A DNA stretch of 64,000 bases from Bacteroidota bacterium (GTDB lineage Bacteria; Bacteroidota; Ignavibacteria; UBA10030; UBA6906): the NCBI GenBank assembly GCA_030835135.1, contig JAUQWO010000088.1, positions 1 to 64,000 of the forward strand, in the 5' to 3' direction. Position numbers and translations under genes: made by a program. Every line of letters begins with the position of its first letter. The first letter of the stretch is position 1. The notes beneath the pieces are model-generated. The model did no database searches. It saw nothing but the letters and a program-made list of their open reading frames with translations, and was not told the DNA's origin. Shown here in pieces: positions 38,161 to 46,946 of the stretch.

Positions 38161-39303
38161 ATGTCCTACCTGTTCACGTCCGAGTCCGTTTCCGAAGGGC
38201 ACCCTGACAAGGTGTGCGATCAGATTTCGGATGCAGTGCTGGACGAGCTTCTGGCACAAGACAAACATTCACGCGTGGGGTGTGAGAGTTTTGTTACGAC
38301 CGGACTGGCATTCGTGGGTGGTGAGATCACGACCAACGGCTATATCGAGGTCCAGGATGTCGTGCGCAAGGTGATCCGGGAGATCGGGTACACGAAGGCC
38401 GACTATCGCTTTGATGCGGAATCCTGCTCGGTGATCTCTGCGATCCATTCGCAGTCGCCGGATATCGCCCGCGGCGTGGATACCGGTGGTGCGGGAGACC
38501 AGGGCATGATGTTCGGGTACGCGTCGAACGAGACGCCCGAATACATGCCGATGCCGATCATGTTCGCGCACAAGCTGGTGAAGCGCCTGGCGGACGTCCG
38601 GAAGAAGGAAGCCAAGCTGATGCCGTACCTGCGTCCGGATGCGAAGTCGCAGGTGACCATCGAGTATCACGGCCGCAAGCCGGTGCGTGTGCACACGGTG
38701 GTGATCTCGACCCAGCATGACCCGGACGTGTCGCAAAAGAAGATCCGTGAGGATGTGATCAAGCACGTCATCACGAAGGTGCTGCCGCAGGAGATGCTGG
38801 ACAAGAACACGATCGTGCATGTGAACCCGACGGGGCGGTTCGAGATCGGTGGCCCGCACGGCGATGCCGGTCTGACCGGGCGCAAGATCATCGTGGATAC
38901 CTACGGTGGGCGCGCCCCGCATGGCGGTGGAGCGTTCTCCGGCAAGGACCCGTCCAAGGTGGACCGCAGTGCCGCGTATGCGACGCGACACCTCGCGAAG
39001 AACCTCGTGGCCTCGGGTCTTGCGGATGAATGCCTGATCCAGGTGGCGTATGCCATCGGGGTGGCGGAGCCCGTCTCCATCCACGTCAACACCTACGGCA
39101 CCGGCCGCATCCCGGACATCGAGCTGGAGAAGGTGATCGCGAAGGAAGTGGATATGACCCCGCGCGGTATCATCAAGCGCCTCAATCTGCTCCGTCCCAT
39201 TTACCGCAAGACCGCGGCGTACGGTCATTTTGGCCGGAACGACAAGGACTTCGGGTGGGAGAAGCTGGATCTCGTGAACACGATTCTCAAGGCCATAAAA
39301 TAA
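38161..39303 (+). CDS. metK: S-adenosylmethionine synthetase
   Basis: [52 protein letters not shown]. Confidence 0.98.
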   Translation: MSYLFTSESVSEGHPDKVCDQISDAVLDELLAQDKHSRVGCESFVTTGLAFVGGEITTNGYIEVQDVVRKVIREIGYTKADYRFDAESCSVISAIHSQSPDIARGVDTGGAGDQGMMFGYASNETPEYMPMPIMFAHKLVKRLADVRKKEAKLMPYLRPDAKSQVTIEYHGRKPVRVHTVVISTQHDPDVSQKKIREDVIKHVITKVLPQEMLDKNTIVHVNPTGRFEIGGPHGDAGLTGRKIIVDTYGGRAPHGGGAFSGKDPSKVDRSAAYATRHLAKNLVASGLADECLIQVAYAIGVAEPVSIHVNTYGTGRIPDIELEKVIAKEVDMTPRGIIKRLNLLRPIYRKTAAYGHFGRNDKDFGWEKLDLVNTILKAIK

Positions 39304-39348
39304 CGGGACCTCCCGTAACGATCTTTTCACAATCAGGCACGGATATCC

Positions 39349-40629
39349 ATGGATCAGAAAGCAGGAAAATACAAGGTACGTGACATGAAGCTGGCGGCGG
39401 AGGGGAAGCGGCTCATCGAGTGGGCCGAATCGCGCATGCCGGTGCTCATGGCACTCCAGGAGAAGTACAGGGTCACGAAGCCGTTCAAGGGCTACCGTAT
39501 CGCGGGCTGTCTCCACGTGACGAAGGAGACCGCGGTGCTGGTGAAGACGCTCGTTGCCGCGGGCGCCGAAGTGAGCTGGAGCGGCTGCAACCCGCTCTCA
39601 ACGAACGATGCGGTCGCCGCCGCGCTGGCCGCCGAAGGCGTGTCCATCTTTGCGTGGCACGGCATGAACGTGAAGGAGTTCTACTGGTGCATCGACCAGA
39701 CGCTGAAGTTCCATCCGAACCTCACGCTGGATGACGGCGCCGATCTGATCTTCACGATCCACAAGGACCATCCGGAGTTCGCCGAGAAGTTCGTGATCGG
39801 GGGCACGGAAGAGACCACGACCGGCGTGCACCGTCTGCGTGCGATGGCGGCCGATGGCGCGCTGAAGTATCCCGTGATCGCGGTGAACGATGCCGAGACC
39901 AAGTGGGACTTCGACAACGTGTACGGTACGGGCCAGTCCACGCTCGATGGTATCCTGCGTGCGACGAGCGTCCTGCTCGCCGGCAAGAATGTGGTCGTGG
40001 CGGGCTACGGTCATTGCGGCAAGGGTGTGGCCGCCCGTGCGAAGGGCCTGGGTGCCAATGTGATCGTGACGGAAGTGAAGCCGACGGCGGCGCTGAAGGC
40101 GACGCTGGAGGGGATGCGGGTGATGAAGATGGACGATGCGGCCAAGGTCGGCGATATCTTCGTCACGGCCACCGGCGTGAAGGACGTGATCGTGAAGCGC
40201 CACTTCCAGTCGATGAAGGACGGTGCGATCGTGTCCAATACCGGCCACTACGATTGCGAGATCAATATCCCCGATCTGGCTGCGGTGAGCAAGGGCAAGC
40301 GCGAGATCCGTGCGAACAACGAGGAGTACAAGAAGAAGGACGGCAAGCGCGTGTACCTGCTGGCCCAGGGCCGCCTCGTGAACCTGGCCGCAGCCGAGGG
40401 GCATCCGTCGGAAGTGATGGATATGTCCTTCGCGAACCAGTTCATGTCGCAGCTCCGTATCGCTGAACTGCACAAGAAGGGCGTGCGCCTCGAGAATACG
40501 GTGCATGATATCCCCGTGGAGCAGGATCAGTCGATCGCGCGTGTGAAGCTCAGCACGATGGGGATCAAGATCGATACCCTGACGCCGGAGCAGATCAAGT
40601 ACAACGAGGACTACAGCGCCGGGACGTAA
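39349..40629 (+). CDS. ahcY: Adenosylhomocysteinase
   Basis: GYRIAGCLHVTKETAVLVKTL; VVAGYGHCGKGVAARAKGLGANVIVTEV; NTGHYDCEINI. Confidence 0.97.
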   Translation: MDQKAGKYKVRDMKLAAEGKRLIEWAESRMPVLMALQEKYRVTKPFKGYRIAGCLHVTKETAVLVKTLVAAGAEVSWSGCNPLSTNDAVAAALAAEGVSIFAWHGMNVKEFYWCIDQTLKFHPNLTLDDGADLIFTIHKDHPEFAEKFVIGGTEETTTGVHRLRAMAADGALKYPVIAVNDAETKWDFDNVYGTGQSTLDGILRATSVLLAGKNVVVAGYGHCGKGVAARAKGLGANVIVTEVKPTAALKATLEGMRVMKMDDAAKVGDIFVTATGVKDVIVKRHFQSMKDGAIVSNTGHYDCEINIPDLAAVSKGKREIRANNEEYKKKDGKRVYLLAQGRLVNLAAAEGHPSEVMDMSFANQFMSQLRIAELHKKGVRLENTVHDIPVEQDQSIARVKLSTMGIKIDTLTPEQIKYNEDYSAGT

Positions 40630-40656
40630 CGGTCGCGATGGTCGGTGGTAGAGACG

Positions 40657-40692
40657 GAACGGCGTCCGTCCCCAGCGGGGCGGACGCCGTTC
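40657..40692 (+). terminator. Hairpin terminator after ahcY
   Basis: GAACGGCGTCCG-t-CCCC-agc-GGGG-CGGACGCCGTTC followed by GTCTTT. Confidence 0.75.
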
Positions 40693-40717
40693 GTCTTTGG
40701 GTCCGGTGCCGGCGCGC

Positions 40718-40746
40718 TTGAACCTCACCCCATTTCTTGGTATTTT
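40718..40746 (+). promoter_or_regulatory. Sigma70-type promoter for histidine kinase gene
   Basis: TTGAAC (40718-40723) - 17 bp - TATTTT (40741-40746); ATG starts 7 nt after the -10. Confidence 0.65.
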
Positions 40747-40752
40747 TCAGCG

Positions 40753-42189
40753 ATGAACGGCTCTTTCCCCTCTTCGATAGAACCACTCCGCGGTTTTCTC
40801 GATATCATCCCGGACATGTGTTTCATCATGTCCGCGGAGCTGAAGATCGAGGAGTGCAACCAGCGTGCCCGGGCGGTCACCGGACTCCCCATGCAGCTGG
40901 ATGGTTCCATTCCGTTCGCCTCGCTCCTGACACCCGATTCACCCCGTCCGCCGTTCGAAGCGCTGGATGATACCAGCCGGTCGTGTGAGACCGAGGTGCG
41001 GTTCCGACAGGATGGGCGCCGCGCCATGGATGCGCTGGTCTATGTCCACCGGGTCACGGACGGTGCGACGCACCGGTACATGGTCTTCGGCCGTGACATC
41101 TCGGGCACGAAGCAGCGGGAGCTGGACCTTCTGCGGTTCGCCAACGTGGTCCATTATACCGTGAACCCGATCCAGATCACCGATGCGGCGGGACGCATGA
41201 TCTATGTGAATCCGGCGTTCGAGCGGACGACCGGCTTCGCGAAGGAGGAACTGATCGGCCGGAACCCGTCGATCATCTCCAGCAAGAAATACACCACGGA
41301 ATTCTGGGAGCGGGTCTGGATCACGATCAGCGCGGGGAAGATCTGGAACGGGGAGGTGGAGAACAGGCGGAAGGATGGCGCCCCGCTCTACACCCAGCTC
41401 CTGATCTCCCCGATCATCGACATTGACGGGAAGGTGGTGGGCTATCTCGGATCGCACCGTGACGTGACCGAGCAGCGAGCGCTCGAGCAGCAGCTCATGC
41501 ACTCGCAGAAGATGGAGAGCATCGGCACGCTGGCCGCCGGGATCGCGCACGAGGTGGGGAATCCCCTTGCGTCGATCTCCTCCATCGTGCAGGTCCTCCA
41601 GCGGACGATGAGCGACGAGTTCGCGCGCGACAAGCTGGGGCTGGTGCAGTCGCAGGTGCACCGCATCACCAAGATCATCCGTGACCTGGTGGATTTCTCC
41701 CGGCCGTCGAACTATCAGGTGCAGCCCACGGACCTGGTGAAGGTGCTCACGGACTCGGTGGAGATCGTGAAGATGGGGAAGAAGGCCAAGGAGGTCACGT
41801 TCTACACGCATGTGCGCCAGCAGGTCCCGCTGCTCTCGCTCGTGCCGGACCAGATCGCGCAGGTCTTCATCAACATCCTGCTGAATGCCGTGGATGCGCT
41901 GCAGGGGAAGCGCGGTGCGATCACGACCACCTTCGAGCGGGACGACGACGTGGTGCGGGTGACCATCGAGGACACCGGGGCCGGGATCGCGCCGGACCAT
42001 CTGCCGAAGATCTTCGAGCCCTTCTTCACGACGAAACGCGTGGGCGAGGGGACGGGTCTGGGGTTGTGGGTGAGTTACGGTATCGTCAAGAGTTTTCGCG
42101 GGGATGTCTCTGTGTGGAGCGAACGCGGCAAGGGGACGTCCTTCTGTGTCTCGCTCCCGTTGAATCCAAAGGACTATGCACATGGCTGA
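40753..42189 (+). CDS. PAS-domain sensor histidine kinase (NtrB-like)
   Basis: Two PAS regions; [30 protein letters not shown] box [26 protein letters not shown]. Confidence 0.94.
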   Translation: MNGSFPSSIEPLRGFLDIIPDMCFIMSAELKIEECNQRARAVTGLPMQLDGSIPFASLLTPDSPRPPFEALDDTSRSCETEVRFRQDGRRAMDALVYVHRVTDGATHRYMVFGRDISGTKQRELDLLRFANVVHYTVNPIQITDAAGRMIYVNPAFERTTGFAKEELIGRNPSIISSKKYTTEFWERVWITISAGKIWNGEVENRRKDGAPLYTQLLISPIIDIDGKVVGYLGSHRDVTEQRALEQQLMHSQKMESIGTLAAGIAHEVGNPLASISSIVQVLQRTMSDEFARDKLGLVQSQVHRITKIIRDLVDFSRPSNYQVQPTDLVKVLTDSVEIVKMGKKAKEVTFYTHVRQQVPLLSLVPDQIAQVFINILLNAVDALQGKRGAITTTFERDDDVVRVTIEDTGAGIAPDHLPKIFEPFFTTKRVGEGTGLGLWVSYGIVKSFRGDVSVWSERGKGTSFCVSLPLNPKDYAHG

Positions 42190-43546
42190 ATCCATCCTCA
42201 TCGTCGATGACGAAGAGATCATCCGCGAATCACTGTCGTTCGTGCTGGCGAAGGAAGGCTACCGCGTGCGTGATGCCGCGAACGGCCGGATCGCGCTGGA
42301 CATGATCCGGGAGTCCTCGTTCGACCTCGTCATCACCGACCTGGAGATGCCGGAGATGAAGGGGATCGAACTCCTCGAGCACATCACGATGCTCAGCCCG
42401 GAGACGTTCGTCGTCATCATCACCGCCTACGGGTCGATCGACACGGCCATCGCCGCCCTGCGCAAGGGAGCGGTGGACTACGTGCTGAAGCCGGTGGAAT
42501 TCGACGAACTCCTCGTGAAGTTGAACCGCCTGCTCCAGACCCGGCGGGTGAGCATGGAGAACAAGCTCCTCCGTGGCGAACTGCATCGCCAGTACACCTT
42601 CGACCAGATCATCGGTCAGAGCGCCGCGATGCAGCGGGTGTTCGAGACGATCAAGAAGGTGGCCACGACCGACGGGACGGTCCTGATCAACGGGAAGAGC
42701 GGGACGGGCAAGGAGCTCGTGGCGCGCGCGATCCATTTCAACAGCAAGCGTTCCGCGGGCCCGATCATCGCGGTGAACTGCGGTGCGATCGTGGAGAATC
42801 TGTTCGAGAGCGAGTTGTTCGGGCACCGGCGTGGCGCATTCACGGGCGCCACCATGGACAAGGAGGGATTCTTCAAGGCCGCGGATGGCGGGACGCTGTT
42901 CCTGGACGAGGTGAGCGAGATCCCGCTGCATCTCCAGGTGAAACTCCTGCGCGCGATCGAATTGAAGGAGATCACGGCGGTCGGCACGTCGCAGAGCATC
43001 ACGGTGGACGTCCGTATCATCGCATCGACCAATAAGAACCTCGCGAAGGAAGTGGAGGCGGGGAGATACCGTGAGGACCTGTTCTACCGGCTCAACATCG
43101 TGGAGCTCACGCTGCCGTCGCTCACCGAGCGCGTGGACGACATCCCGTTGCTCGTCCAGCATTTCGTGGCCAAGTATGCGCGCGAGATGAACAAGGATGT
43201 GCGGGGGGTGGACAATGAAGTGATGAAGTGTCTGGTGGGACATTCGTGGAAGGGGGAGATCCGCGAGCTGGAGAACATCATCGAACGGGCGGTGATCTTC
43301 GCCGAGGGGAGCGTGATCTCCAAGAAGGAACTGCCGGCGTTCTTCGACCAGCGGACCGATGCGGTGTACTCGTTCGATGCGCGGAGATCGATGAAGGAGG
43401 CCGTGGACGATTTCGAGCGGCAATACATCGCGCACGTGCTCCGGACGAATCAGTACAACAAAGAAGTGACAGCGAAAGCGCTCAAGATCAGTCTGTCGTC
43501 GTTGTACCGGAAGATCGAAGAGCTGAATATCCCTTCGCAGGGTTAA
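42182..43546 (+). CDS. Sigma-54-dependent response regulator (NtrC family)
   Basis: [65 protein letters not shown]; Fis HTH. Confidence 0.96.
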   Translation: MAESILIVDDEEIIRESLSFVLAKEGYRVRDAANGRIALDMIRESSFDLVITDLEMPEMKGIELLEHITMLSPETFVVIITAYGSIDTAIAALRKGAVDYVLKPVEFDELLVKLNRLLQTRRVSMENKLLRGELHRQYTFDQIIGQSAAMQRVFETIKKVATTDGTVLINGKSGTGKELVARAIHFNSKRSAGPIIAVNCGAIVENLFESELFGHRRGAFTGATMDKEGFFKAADGGTLFLDEVSEIPLHLQVKLLRAIELKEITAVGTSQSITVDVRIIASTNKNLAKEVEAGRYREDLFYRLNIVELTLPSLTERVDDIPLLVQHFVAKYAREMNKDVRGVDNEVMKCLVGHSWKGEIRELENIIERAVIFAEGSVISKKELPAFFDQRTDAVYSFDARRSMKEAVDDFERQYIAHVLRTNQYNKEVTAKALKISLSSLYRKIEELNIPSQG

Positions 43547-43561
43547 GAATTTCCCCCCTCG

Positions 43562-43581
43562 CATTCCCACAAATCGGAAAC
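43562..43581. promoter_or_regulatory. Putative enhancer-binding site, copy 1
   Basis: CATTCCCACAAATCGGAAAC; 16/20 identical to 56098-56117 and also exactly 99 bp upstream of a -24 element. Confidence 0.55.
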
Positions 43582-43593
43582 GATCTCTCCTGG

Positions 43594-43633
43594 CCTGCCG
43601 AAAACACGCCAAAATGGTGGTGTTTTCGGCAGG
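43594..43633. repeat. Perfect 14-bp inverted repeat upstream of sigma-54 promoter
   Basis: CCTGCCGAAAACAC - 12 nt - GTGTTTTCGGCAGG. Confidence 0.85.
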
Positions 43634-43660
43634 TTCCGTCTCCGTCTCCCTCTCAGGTCT

Positions 43661-43676
43661 TGGCACAACTCTTGAA
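43661..43676 (+). promoter_or_regulatory. Sigma-54 promoter (-24/-12) for usp gene
   Basis: TGGCAC-AACTC-TTGAA matches TGGCAC-N5-TTGC except the final C. Confidence 0.75.
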
Positions 43677-43705
43677 AAACACCTGTGGAACAGAGAGGGT
43701 CCCGA

Positions 43706-44185
43706 ATGATCTTCCTGAAGAAGATCCTGGTCACAACCGATCTTTCCCCGTTCTCTCTTGCGGCGCTGGAGTACGCTGTCTCCTTCGGGATGCTGTATAC
43801 CTCGAAGCTTTACCTGCTGCATGTGCATGAGGGGAAGGAAGGCCATCACGGGAAGGAAGCGTCCGCGGATCAGAGCGTCCATGATGTCCGCGTGGCGCTG
43901 GACGAGTTCATACGGATGAACGTTCCGAGTCAGACCCGCCTCGTCGCGGTCGTGCGGAGAGGGAGTCCGGCGGAAGAGATCAAACGCTTCGCTCAGGAGG
44001 AAGGCATCGACCTGATCGTGATGGCCACCCATGGGCGGACCGGCGTGCGTCACATGGTGATGGGCAGTGTTGTGGAACGGGTTGTCCGGCTCTGCAGCGT
44101 GCCGGTCCTGACCGTGAAGCCACACCCCTTCCGTGAGATCATGATCCAGAACGAGGATGTCGAGCGCGACCTTCACCTCAGGTAA
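43706..44185 (+). CDS. Universal stress protein (UspA family)
   Basis: MIFLKKILVTTDLSPFSLAALEYAVSFG; IVMATHGRTGVRHMVMGSVVERVVRLCSVPVLTV. Confidence 0.93.
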   Translation: MIFLKKILVTTDLSPFSLAALEYAVSFGMLYTSKLYLLHVHEGKEGHHGKEASADQSVHDVRVALDEFIRMNVPSQTRLVAVVRRGSPAEEIKRFAQEEGIDLIVMATHGRTGVRHMVMGSVVERVVRLCSVPVLTVKPHPFREIMIQNEDVERDLHLR

Positions 44186-44197
44186 CAACAGAACGAC

Positions 44198-44623
44198 GTG
44201 CAACAACACACCAAACATACGACACCGGCGACCTCAGGTCAGACCGAGGGTGGTGAGAACAAAAAGACCATCCTCCTGTACAGTCCTGATCTGAATTTCT
44301 GCTTCAGCCTCTCGATGCTGTTTCAGGACCGCTACAATGTGATCACGACGACGAATCCGGGCATGCTGGACAAGCTCGTTGCCGACTATTCGGCGGACCT
44401 CGTCCTGGTCGATGCCGTGCCGTCCGAAAAACTCATCGAACGTCTCGGTGCCTTGCGCAAGCTTGCCCGGCGGCTTCCGACGATCCTATTGTATGTCTAC
44501 AACGCGAAAGACGTTGCCCTGGACACAGCGATCAGGGCGCACGTGGATGCCGTGTTCTATAAGCCGTTCGAGATCGCCCCGGTGTCACGGCGGATCGAAG
44601 AGCTCCTTGCCGAACACCCGTAA
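44198..44623 (+). CDS. Stand-alone receiver-like protein
   Basis: KTILLYSPDLNFCFSLSMLFQDRYNVITT; DLVLVDAVPS; FYKPFEIAPVSRRIEELL. Confidence 0.6.
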   Translation: MQQHTKHTTPATSGQTEGGENKKTILLYSPDLNFCFSLSMLFQDRYNVITTTNPGMLDKLVADYSADLVLVDAVPSEKLIERLGALRKLARRLPTILLYVYNAKDVALDTAIRAHVDAVFYKPFEIAPVSRRIEELLAEHP

Positions 44624-44755
44624 GTCGGGCCTCCCCGGGGAACCTGGAGTTTCCCAACTGTGCAAATTGGACCCCAAATTCTCGCAGTTTTAGGAATGTT
44701 TTCCGGCATGGGGGTCAATTCTGTGGCATTTTTCAACATTCTCGCTGCCCGGATT

Positions 44756-44771
44756 TGGCATATTCATTGAC
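44756..44771 (+). promoter_or_regulatory. Sigma-54 promoter for the multihaem cytochrome operon
   Basis: TGGCAT-ATTCA-TTGAC; 34 bp upstream of ATG 44805. Confidence 0.7.
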
Positions 44772-44804
44772 CCAGATACGGGGAGAAATTACCTGATTCC
44801 GGAG

Positions 44805-46946
44805 ATGAGTTACGTGAGACGTTGCATCGTTGTGCTTGGTGTAGCGCTGTTGTGGGCCCCCGCCCTCAGGGCGCAGTCGGACGCGGATTGCCTCGGATGT
44901 CATGCTGATGCCTCCATGAGCATGGAGCGGAAGGGGAAGACTGTCTCCCTTGCGGTCAACGGCAAGGCCTTCGCCGCATCGGTCCATGCCGGCATCGGAT
45001 GCGTCTCCTGCCATGGAGGGTTCAATCCGACCGAACTCCCCCACGCGAAGCGCATCACGCCGGTCAACTGCTTTTCGTGCCACGAGAGCGATGCGGTCAA
45101 GGGGTATTCGCACAGCATCCATGGCACACCGAATGAGGCCGGCGCCACTGCCGCGCGGTGCGTGGACTGTCACACGACGCATGCGATCCGGCCGGTCTCC
45201 GCACTCGAGCCTCTCCAGAAGAAGGCCTTCGCGGAAGCGATGTGCTCCCGCTGTCACGGGCAGGTGAGCGTGCGGTATGTCCAGTCTGACCACGGCATGG
45301 CCCTGGCCAATGGGGTGAAGGGCGCGCCGACCTGCATCGATTGCCACGGCGAGCATGGCGTCCAGTCGTCCTCGGACAGCATCGCTGTGACGAGCCGTCT
45401 GCATCAGGCACGCATGTGCGAGAGTTGCCATCTGGATAAGGCGGAGGTCCGCTCCCGCGTCGGCCCGTCGGCCGGGTTCATCCGCAGTTATGAAGAGAGC
45501 GTGCACGGGCAGGCCATCAAGCACGGTAATGATGCCGCCGCGGTCTGCACCGATTGCCACACCGCGCACGACATGAAGAAGGGGTCGAACCCCGCGTCGA
45601 CGGTTGCGAAGACGAACATCGCCTCGACCTGTGCGCAGTGCCATGGCGACAAGAAGGAAGAGTACGACGTCAGCATCCATGGCAAGGCCCTGATGAATGG
45701 CGTGTCGGCGTCGCCCACCTGCACGGACTGTCATGGCGAACACAACATCCTGTCGCCGAAGGACGAGCGGTCACCGGTCGCCGCCGCCAATGTCTCATCG
45801 CAGGTCTGTTCCCCCTGCCATGCGTCGGTGCGTCTGACATCCAAGTATGGCCTCGCGGCCGATCGTTTCCGCAGCTTCGAGGACAGTTTCCACGGGCTCG
45901 CGAACAGGGCCGGCGATGTGGAAGTGGCCAACTGTGCAAGCTGCCATGGCGTGCACGACATCAAGCCCTCGAGCGACTCCACATCGCGCATCGCGCCCGC
46001 GAATCTGGCCCGGACCTGCGGCGAATGCCACAAGGGGGCCAATGCCAATTTCACGAAGGGCTCGGTGCACGTCATCGCGACCGAGAGCTCCGACCGGGTG
46101 TTATACCTGGTGGCGAATGGCTATGTGGGTCTGATCATCCTGATCATCGGCGGCATGCTCGTGCACAACGTGCTGGACTTCATCAAGAAGTCGAAGCGCC
46201 AGCTGATGTACCGGCGCGGTGACCTGCCGCGCAAGCATGCGCCGCACCGTTTGTATGTGCGCATGACCCTGAGCGAGCGCATTCAGCACGCGTCGTTGCT
46301 GGTCAGCTTCATCACGCTGGTCCTGACAGGCTTCGCGCTGCGGTATCCCGACGCCTGGTGGGTCGTGCCGTTCCGGTCCACCATTCCCCTGGCGTTCGAA
46401 TTGCGTGGGATCCTGCACCGCCTTGCGGCGGTCGTGATGGTCAGCGCGAGTCTGTATCACGTCTATTACCTTTTCTTCGTGCCCCGCGGCAAGGAGTTGC
46501 TGCGCGACCTGCTTCCTGTCCGCAAGGACATCGATGATGCGATCGCTGTGATGCGGTACAATCTGGGTTTTGCGGAGGAGAAGCCGCGCTTCGGACGGTT
46601 CAGCTACATCGAGAAGAGCGAATACTGGGCCCTGGTGTGGGGAACGATCGTCATGGGCGTCACGGGCGTGATCCTCTGGGCCGACAATGTGTTCCTCGGT
46701 ATCCTGACGAAGCTCTGGTGGGATGTTGCCCGCACCGTGCACTATTATGAAGCGTGGCTGGCGACGCTGGCCATCATCGTCTGGCATTTCTATTTCGTGA
46801 TCTTCAACCCCGACACGTACCCGATCAATCTTGCGTTCTGGAAGGGCACGCTGACCGAGGAAGAGATGGAAGAGGAACATCCGCTGGAGCTTGAAAAACT
46901 CCAGGCGGCGATGGATTCATCCGCAGCAGGATCGGATCATGCATAA
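44805..46946 (+). CDS. 13-haem cytochrome c fused to C-terminal membrane cytochrome b (CbcL-like)
   Basis: Signal peptide; 13 CXXCH motifs by hand count; C-terminal HASLLVSFITLVLTGFALRYP..LHRLAAVVMVSASLYHVYYLFF and further TM helices. Confidence 0.88.
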   Translation: MSYVRRCIVVLGVALLWAPALRAQSDADCLGCHADASMSMERKGKTVSLAVNGKAFAASVHAGIGCVSCHGGFNPTELPHAKRITPVNCFSCHESDAVKGYSHSIHGTPNEAGATAARCVDCHTTHAIRPVSALEPLQKKAFAEAMCSRCHGQVSVRYVQSDHGMALANGVKGAPTCIDCHGEHGVQSSSDSIAVTSRLHQARMCESCHLDKAEVRSRVGPSAGFIRSYEESVHGQAIKHGNDAAAVCTDCHTAHDMKKGSNPASTVAKTNIASTCAQCHGDKKEEYDVSIHGKALMNGVSASPTCTDCHGEHNILSPKDERSPVAAANVSSQVCSPCHASVRLTSKYGLAADRFRSFEDSFHGLANRAGDVEVANCASCHGVHDIKPSSDSTSRIAPANLARTCGECHKGANANFTKGSVHVIATESSDRVLYLVANGYVGLIILIIGGMLVHNVLDFIKKSKRQLMYRRGDLPRKHAPHRLYVRMTLSERIQHASLLVSFITLVLTGFALRYPDAWWVVPFRSTIPLAFELRGILHRLAAVVMVSASLYHVYYLFFVPRGKELLRDLLPVRKDIDDAIAVMRYNLGFAEEKPRFGRFSYIEKSEYWALVWGTIVMGVTGVILWADNVFLGILTKLWWDVARTVHYYEAWLATLAIIVWHFYFVIFNPDTYPINLAFWKGTLTEEEMEEEHPLELEKLQAAMDSSAAGSDHA

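Noticed and set aside
42230-44218. 662-aa minus-strand ORF opposite the NtrC-type regulator and usp
   Set aside because: Antisense to two confident genes and crosses their intergenic sigma-54 promoter.
44723-44737. Second sigma-54-like site TGGCATTTTTCAACA upstream of the cytochrome operon
   Set aside because: Lacks TTG at the -12 position; the site at 44756 fits far better.
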